From Polyangia bacterium (GTDB lineage: Bacteria > Myxococcota_A > Polyangia > Polyangiales > Polyangiaceae): a DNA stretch of 8,690 nucleotides. Shown piece after piece: positions 5,893-8,690 of this stretch; positions within the stretch are counted from its first letter, which is position 1; the number at the start of each line of letters is the position of its first letter. Position numbers and translations under genes: made by a program. Under the pieces are notes generated by a model that was not told the DNA's origin, searched no databases, and saw nothing but the letters and a program-made list of their open reading frames with translations. Location: positions 1-8,690 of the forward strand of contig JAUILJ010000284.1 in assembly GCA_030433055.1 (NCBI GenBank), read 5' to 3'.

Positions 5893-5952
5893 CGTGAACG
5901 GCACTCGCTTCACGCGGTGGATTCTCGGAGTGAGAATCCAGTGCCATTCACG
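5893..5952 (-). repeat. 60-bp nested inverted repeat, possible structured RNA
   Basis: The inner arms TGGATTCTC (5918-5926) and GAGAATCCA (5932-5940) form a perfect 9-bp stem with a 5-base loop. The outer arms CGTGAACGGCAC (5893-5904) and GTGCCATTCACG (5941-5952) pair at 11 of 12 positions; the mismatch becomes a G-U wobble in minus-strand RNA, so that strand can pair throughout. A 13-base bulge (5905-5917) separates the stems on one side and itself contains TTCACG, able to pair with the first six bases of the outer arm. No T-tract follows, so it is not a simple terminator. Whether it is transcribed is unknown. Confidence 0.55.
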
Positions 5953-5959
5953 CAGGGCG

Positions 5960-5974
5960 CTGCGAATTTCGCAG
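5960..5974. repeat. 15-bp palindrome CTGCGAA-T-TTCGCAG
   Basis: Perfect 7-bp arms around a single central base, eight bases after the nested stem-loop. It resembles an operator for a dimeric regulator. Its left arm CTGCG can also pair with CGCAG at 5951-5955, giving a competing hairpin with a GGCG loop. Confidence 0.45.
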
Positions 5975-6079
5975 GTATCCGGCTACTGCATTCGACCCGA
6001 AACAACCATGCTCGGTCGTGCGGTCGTTTTTCCGCTCGCACTTCCCTCTTCCTGCTTCCGCTACAACCACATCCACCCC

Positions 6080-6085
6080 TAATAT
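6080..6085 (+). promoter_or_regulatory. Candidate -10 element TAATAT before a nearly leaderless start
   Basis: TAATAT is close to the TATAAT consensus and stands out in GC-rich DNA. It ends 10 bp before the ATG at 6096, so a transcript starting near 6092 would have almost no leader. No convincing -35 box is seen (TTCCGC at 18 bp is weak). Confidence 0.45.
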
Positions 6086-6095
6086 CGGGCCGCTG

Positions 6096-7394
6096 ATGGG
6101 TCCGCGGCTCAGGAGTCGTTTCGTACGCGACGTGATCGATGCGCTCGAACGCAGTGATGCGTCCGTGCCGATGCGGCTTGCTGCCCGACTCATCCCGCGG
6201 CTGATGCGTTCGTTGAGTGACCACGTTTACAACGCCGTCGAGCTCCGAAGCACGATGCCGCTCGAGGAGGCTGAGGAGCTGCTGCTCGGGATCGACGCCG
6301 CGTTGGGCGACGGCTCCGGCAAGGTGCTCGAGTCCGCTGGCTTCGTGCTCGGCTCACGGCTGCTCTCGCATCGAGGCAGTGTCGTCGTGCCCGGAGACGT
6401 TGTGCGAACCATCGCACGTCTGCGCACCCCCATCGAGCTGCCCTACGAAGGCGTGCGCATCGTGTTTGACGTCACGGAGACGGACGTTGGGTTCGAGCTG
6501 GCGCTTGGCGTCCTGGGCAGCCCCAGGTCAACCCGCATCCTGCGTCACCTGTGCGTCGGTTACGTGAAGGCTGCATACACGTTTGGTCAGAATCGCAACC
6601 CCGACCAGCTGCGCCTGTTCGCGGACGTGATCGGTGACCGGGCGAGCATCGCGGGGCGATTCAAGCAACCGAGTATGCTCCCGCCTCCACTGCCCGCAGG
6701 TGGAGCACCGGGCCCGCGGCGCAGCGTCAGCAAGAGCCGCATCCCCGCTGCGGGGAGCTTGAGCGCGGAGGTGGACCGCATCTTCGAGCGGACCACGCTG
6801 CCTCCGCAGTCCCGCCGTCCAGGGGCTCGCTCCTCTTCGAGTTTCCGCGCGGTACGTGAGTCTCAGCCGCCGCCCGCTTACGATCCGGATCGCCGAGAGA
6901 GTTCCTCACCCCCGCCCCCCAGGACGGATAGTCGGGATCAAGCGCGGCCTGCGTCCGAGATTCGACAACGTGGGGGCGACGCTAGCCGGAAGCCCGGTGG
7001 AGGTCGCACGACGGGGTCGACGGGGTCGGGGTCCGGCGGATACTCGGCGCAGCCAGCGCGCTTCCCTGCCGGTCAGTACCCTGTGGCTCCCGCTCACCCG
7101 AGGCCCGGCGACGGCGAGCGACGTCAGCGCCAGAGCATTCTTCCTCCCGCTCCGGAGCCGCGCCCCAAGTCGGGCTACAACCTCCGTCAGAACCCCACGT
7201 CCGGGTCCTATGAGCTCCGTCAGCAGAGCGAGCCGGTCGTGAAGGAGTCCGGCGGGTATGCGGTCAGGCGGCCCAGTAGCCCTCCAGAGCGCCCGAACTC
7301 AGGCACGTTCCCGACTGGGGACGAGCGGCAGACGCCCGTCTACCCCTATGAAGACGACGACGAGTTGATGCGCGCTCTACGTCGCCGGCGCTAG
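6096..7394 (+). CDS. Unrecognised protein: globular N-terminal half with long disordered repeat-bearing tail
   Basis: A 432-residue protein from the ATG at 6096; the frame also allows GTG at 6018, but the 26 extra residues are atypical and would be cut off by the TAATAT promoter. No Shine-Dalgarno is visible. Residues 1-190 alternate helices and strands (FVRDVIDAL, EEAEELLLGIDAAL, GVRIVFDVTETDVGFELALGVLG split as separate segments) and end in LRHLCVGYVKAAYTFGQ. I do not recognise the family; a myxobacteria-restricted domain of about 180 residues is possible. From about residue 190 the chain is rich in Pro, Ser, Arg and Gly and must be largely disordered. Within it the motif SG-x-Y-x-[LV]-R-[QR] recurs near the end, and the protein finishes with an acidic patch (YEDDDEL) followed by ALRRRR. 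No signal peptide or membrane helix is seen, so it is likely cytoplasmic, perhaps a hub or signalling protein. Confidence 0.75.
   Translation: MGPRLRSRFVRDVIDALERSDASVPMRLAARLIPRLMRSLSDHVYNAVELRSTMPLEEAEELLLGIDAALGDGSGKVLESAGFVLGSRLLSHRGSVVVPGDVVRTIARLRTPIELPYEGVRIVFDVTETDVGFELALGVLGSPRSTRILRHLCVGYVKAAYTFGQNRNPDQLRLFADVIGDRASIAGRFKQPSMLPPPLPAGGAPGPRRSVSKSRIPAAGSLSAEVDRIFERTTLPPQSRRPGARSSSSFRAVRESQPPPAYDPDRRESSSPPPPRTDSRDQARPASEIRQRGGDASRKPGGGRTTGSTGSGSGGYSAQPARFPAGQYPVAPAHPRPGDGERRQRQSILPPAPEPRPKSGYNLRQNPTSGSYELRQQSEPVVKESGGYAVRRPSSPPERPNSGTFPTGDERQTPVYPYEDDDELMRALRRRR
7010..7033 (+). repeat. Short tandem repeat GACGGGGTC within the disordered tail
   Basis: GACGGGGTC occurs twice in succession, followed by a partial GGGGTC. 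It encodes a Thr-Gly-Ser-rich run in the tail of the gene at 6096. Such repeats can expand or contract by slippage, here in steps of three codons, so without frameshift. Confidence 0.5.
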
Positions 7395-7404
7395 CCGGCC
7401 GACG
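7380..7404. terminator. GC-rich hairpin at a convergent gene junction, possible bidirectional terminator
   Basis: CGTCGCCGGC (7380-7389) and GCCGG-C-CGACG (7394-7404) form a 10-bp stem with a GCTA loop and one bulged C. It spans the stop codon of the gene at 6096 and lies before the stop of the convergent minus-strand gene. There is no T-tract on either side, so intrinsic termination is only possible, not shown. Confidence 0.4.
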
Positions 7405-7418
7405 AGGCTGGGCGCGGC

Positions 7419-7970
7419 TCAGTCGCTGTGCAGCTGGTTGTAGCAGCGATCGTCCGTCGGGCCCGCGCGCACGACGAGCCAGCGATCGGCGCGCTCTTCC
7501 AGGTAGAGCCAGAACGTTTGGCCGTCCTCGGTCTCATACTCCATGCAGGACTCCCCGCCCATGGCCAGGTCGTAGCTGGCTATGTCGGCGGTCTTGCCAG
7601 CCAGGTGAGCGCTGAAGAAGGCGTGGTCGATGCTTGCCTCAGGCGCGCTGGAGGTTTGAATCCCTGCGGAATCGTTCGAGCGAGCGCTGTGAATGAAGGC
7701 TGCCGCCGCCCGATCGCGTGGGACGCCGAGCGGGGCGACTACGAACCACATGAACGCGGCGATACCGAAGCTGAGGAACGCGGATGCGGCAAGCACCATG
7801 GCCATGAAGCGCGCGCGACCTGGACGTTTGCTTTGGTTCGCAGCGCTCGGTGCGTTGGTGACCGACTTCGCGCGCTCCTCGGTGGTGTGCTGGTGAAAGA
7901 AGCGGGCGGCGACCACCAGTTCGCCCACACCAATGCATGCGATGAGCAGGCAGACGTGTCCGGCGGTCAC
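7419..7970 (-). CDS. Two-helix membrane protein with C-terminal two-cysteine domain (paralogue of its neighbour)
   Basis: A 183-residue protein starting at GTG (7970), which overlaps the TGA of the upstream gene in the four bases GTGA; AGGA lies seven bases before it. Helix 1 covers about residues 5-22, a basic loop follows (AAR..., SKRPGRAR at 47-54), and helix 2 covers about 56-82. The basic loop implies the loop is cytoplasmic and both ends face outward. The C-terminal domain (92-178) begins FIHSARSNDS and carries Cys142 and Cys176. It matches the same domain of the preceding gene in start motif, the SS-x-P-x-A-x-I segment, the aromatic strand before Trp164, and the 33 residues between the two cysteines. 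Unlike the neighbour it has no DUF3592-like region between the helices. The function is unknown. An extension of the frame to 8093 lies wholly inside the neighbour and is not credible. Confidence 0.8.
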   Translation of the reverse strand: MTAGHVCLLIACIGVGELVVAARFFHQHTTEERAKSVTNAPSAANQSKRPGRARFMAMVLAASAFLSFGIAAFMWFVVAPLGVPRDRAAAAFIHSARSNDSAGIQTSSAPEASIDHAFFSAHLAGKTADIASYDLAMGGESCMEYETEDGQTFWLYLEERADRWLVVRAGPTDDRCYNQLHSD

Positions 7971-8674
7971 GGCTCCGTCCTCTCCGCGCATTCGGGGTCG
8001 CTCTGGTTCGCCCGTGCAACGCGCCAGGCTTGCTCCTTCTCCATGTAGACGTAGAAGAGCTGGCCTCGTCCATCGAAGCGCACTTCGAAGCACGCGTCGC
8101 TGAAACCGCCAGCCATTGCGGTGACCTGATGGACGCTGCTGTTTGCGGCTGCCTTCAGGAACTCCGGGCCAATGTGCGCCGTCGGAGTGCTCGAAATCTT
8201 TATCTGCGTGGAGTCGCTACTTCGCGCCGCGTGCATGAAGGTGTCCAGCGCCTCGTCCTGAGCGTGCTGTTGTGGAGCCAGGAAGACCATGAGGAAGAGC
8301 GCGGACGGGATCTGGACCAGACCAGTACCTCCCAGCACGAGGGCCAACGTGCGCGTGTGGCTCGCCGGGTGAATGGTCGCTTTGCTGGGGCGTGCAGGGT
8401 CGTAGCGAACCGGTATCGAGTCGCCCACGTCGTATGCCGCACCGAGCCCCTCCCGCAGGCGATACGGCTGGCCTCCGACCAGGATCTCTCCGCTTGGCGA
8501 GAACTCGATGACACCCATCCGCGAGCTGGAGTCGGCGTCGATGGAGATCACCACACCCCGAGTCACCCGGTACGCGCGCTGCTGCCGTCGATACGCGAAC
8601 CACAGCGCCGCCCCGACGATGAACAAGACTACCCCGATGAGGAGCACGCCGCCGCCGAGCAGGAACAGGTCCAC
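7967..8674 (-). CDS. DUF3592-like membrane protein with C-terminal two-cysteine domain
   Basis: A 235-residue protein from GTG at 8674. The frame is still open to the window edge, with no ribosome binding site before this GTG, so the true start may lie beyond the window. Helix 1 (about 4-27) is followed by the basic YRRQQRAYR, then a beta-rich domain (about 38-105) with the features of DUF3592: GVVISIDADSS, IEF, YDVGDSIPVRYDPARPSKATI. DUF3592 proteins are small membrane proteins, mostly of unknown role. Helix 2 (about 109-133) leads to the C-terminal domain 146-229, starting FMHAARSSDS and holding Cys195 and Cys229. The positive-inside pattern puts the DUF3592 part in the cytoplasm and the C-terminal domain outside, where a disulfide could form. 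It is translationally coupled to the next gene, so the two products probably act together, perhaps as a heteromer. Confidence 0.8.
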   Translation of the reverse strand: MDLFLLGGGVLLIGVVLFIVGAALWFAYRRQQRAYRVTRGVVISIDADSSSRMGVIEFSPSGEILVGGQPYRLREGLGAAYDVGDSIPVRYDPARPSKATIHPASHTRTLALVLGGTGLVQIPSALFLMVFLAPQQHAQDEALDTFMHAARSSDSTQIKISSTPTAHIGPEFLKAAANSSVHQVTAMAGGFSDACFEVRFDGRGQLFYVYMEKEQAWRVARANQSDPECAERTEP

Positions 8675-8690
8675 CAGCGGAGTGTACCCG

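Larger units (their letters stand above)
5706..6095. other. 390-bp divergent intergenic region with clustered inverted and direct repeats
   Basis: This gap lies between the divergent lipoprotein gene and the gene at 6096. No coding sequence is supported; the open frames here overlap one another and have no family character. It contains a 10-bp palindrome CGAGCGCTCG (5721-5730), a direct repeat CATGGACAA (5733 and 5753), a 60-bp nested stem-loop (5893-5952), a 15-bp palindrome (5960-5974) and an AT-rich promoter element (6080-6085). The density of structure suggests regulatory DNA, a structured RNA or a small repetitive element. Confidence 0.6.

Noticed and set aside
6018..6095. GTG at 6018 as start of the repeat-tail protein
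   Set aside because: There is no ribosome binding site, the extra residues look random, and the best promoter element lies downstream of it. It is not fully excluded.
7971..8093. N-terminal extension of the second paralogue into the first
   Set aside because: It lies within the DUF3592-like gene, encodes no hydrophobic start, and the GTG at 7970 has a proper overlap and ribosome binding site.
1..8690. CRISPR arrays, rRNA, intact insertion sequences or transposase genes
   Set aside because: I looked for regularly spaced repeats, conserved RNA segments and DDE or serine recombinase motifs and saw none.

Overview
The window is high-GC DNA with GTG and TTG starts, very tightly packed convergent genes and many proteins of unfamiliar type. 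This fits a large-genome soil bacterium, most plausibly a myxobacterium-like member of Myxococcota, but that placement is an inference from style and not proven by any marker gene here.

Layout. (1) The 3' part of a LysR-type regulator of the CysL/YeiE/CbbR kind (1-801, +) converges on a TetR-type repressor gene (811-1437, -). (2) The TetR gene is divergent from a small Coq4-like membrane protein gene (1536-2141, +). The 98-bp gap and the TetR start region carry two identical 12-bp palindromes, TGACCATGGTCA, which look like operators for self-regulation and control of the Coq4-like gene. (3) A membrane-anchored or exported alpha/beta hydrolase (2143-3096, -) follows, then a 567-bp stretch with no confident gene. 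(4) A two-gene cassette follows: a beta-class DNA amino-methyltransferase (3664-4452, +) whose stop overlaps the TTG start of a 159-residue PD-(D/E)XK nuclease (4449-4928, +). This is best read as a compact restriction-modification system. (5) A putative lipoprotein of unknown function (4929-5705, -) ends immediately against the nuclease gene. (6) A 390-bp gap (5706-6095) holds an unusual cluster of nested and competing inverted repeats. (7) An unrecognised protein with a globular N-terminal half and a long disordered, repeat-bearing tail (6096-7394, +) comes next. (8) Two overlapping genes on the minus strand (8674-7967 then 7970-7419) encode two-helix membrane proteins, one with a DUF3592-like domain. 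Both end in the same roughly 85-residue domain with two equally spaced cysteines.

The units that clearly work together are the TetR/operator/Coq4-like module, the methyltransferase-nuclease pair and the tandem membrane paralogues. The other genes look like independent single-gene units. No tRNA, rRNA, CRISPR array or intact insertion sequence was seen.
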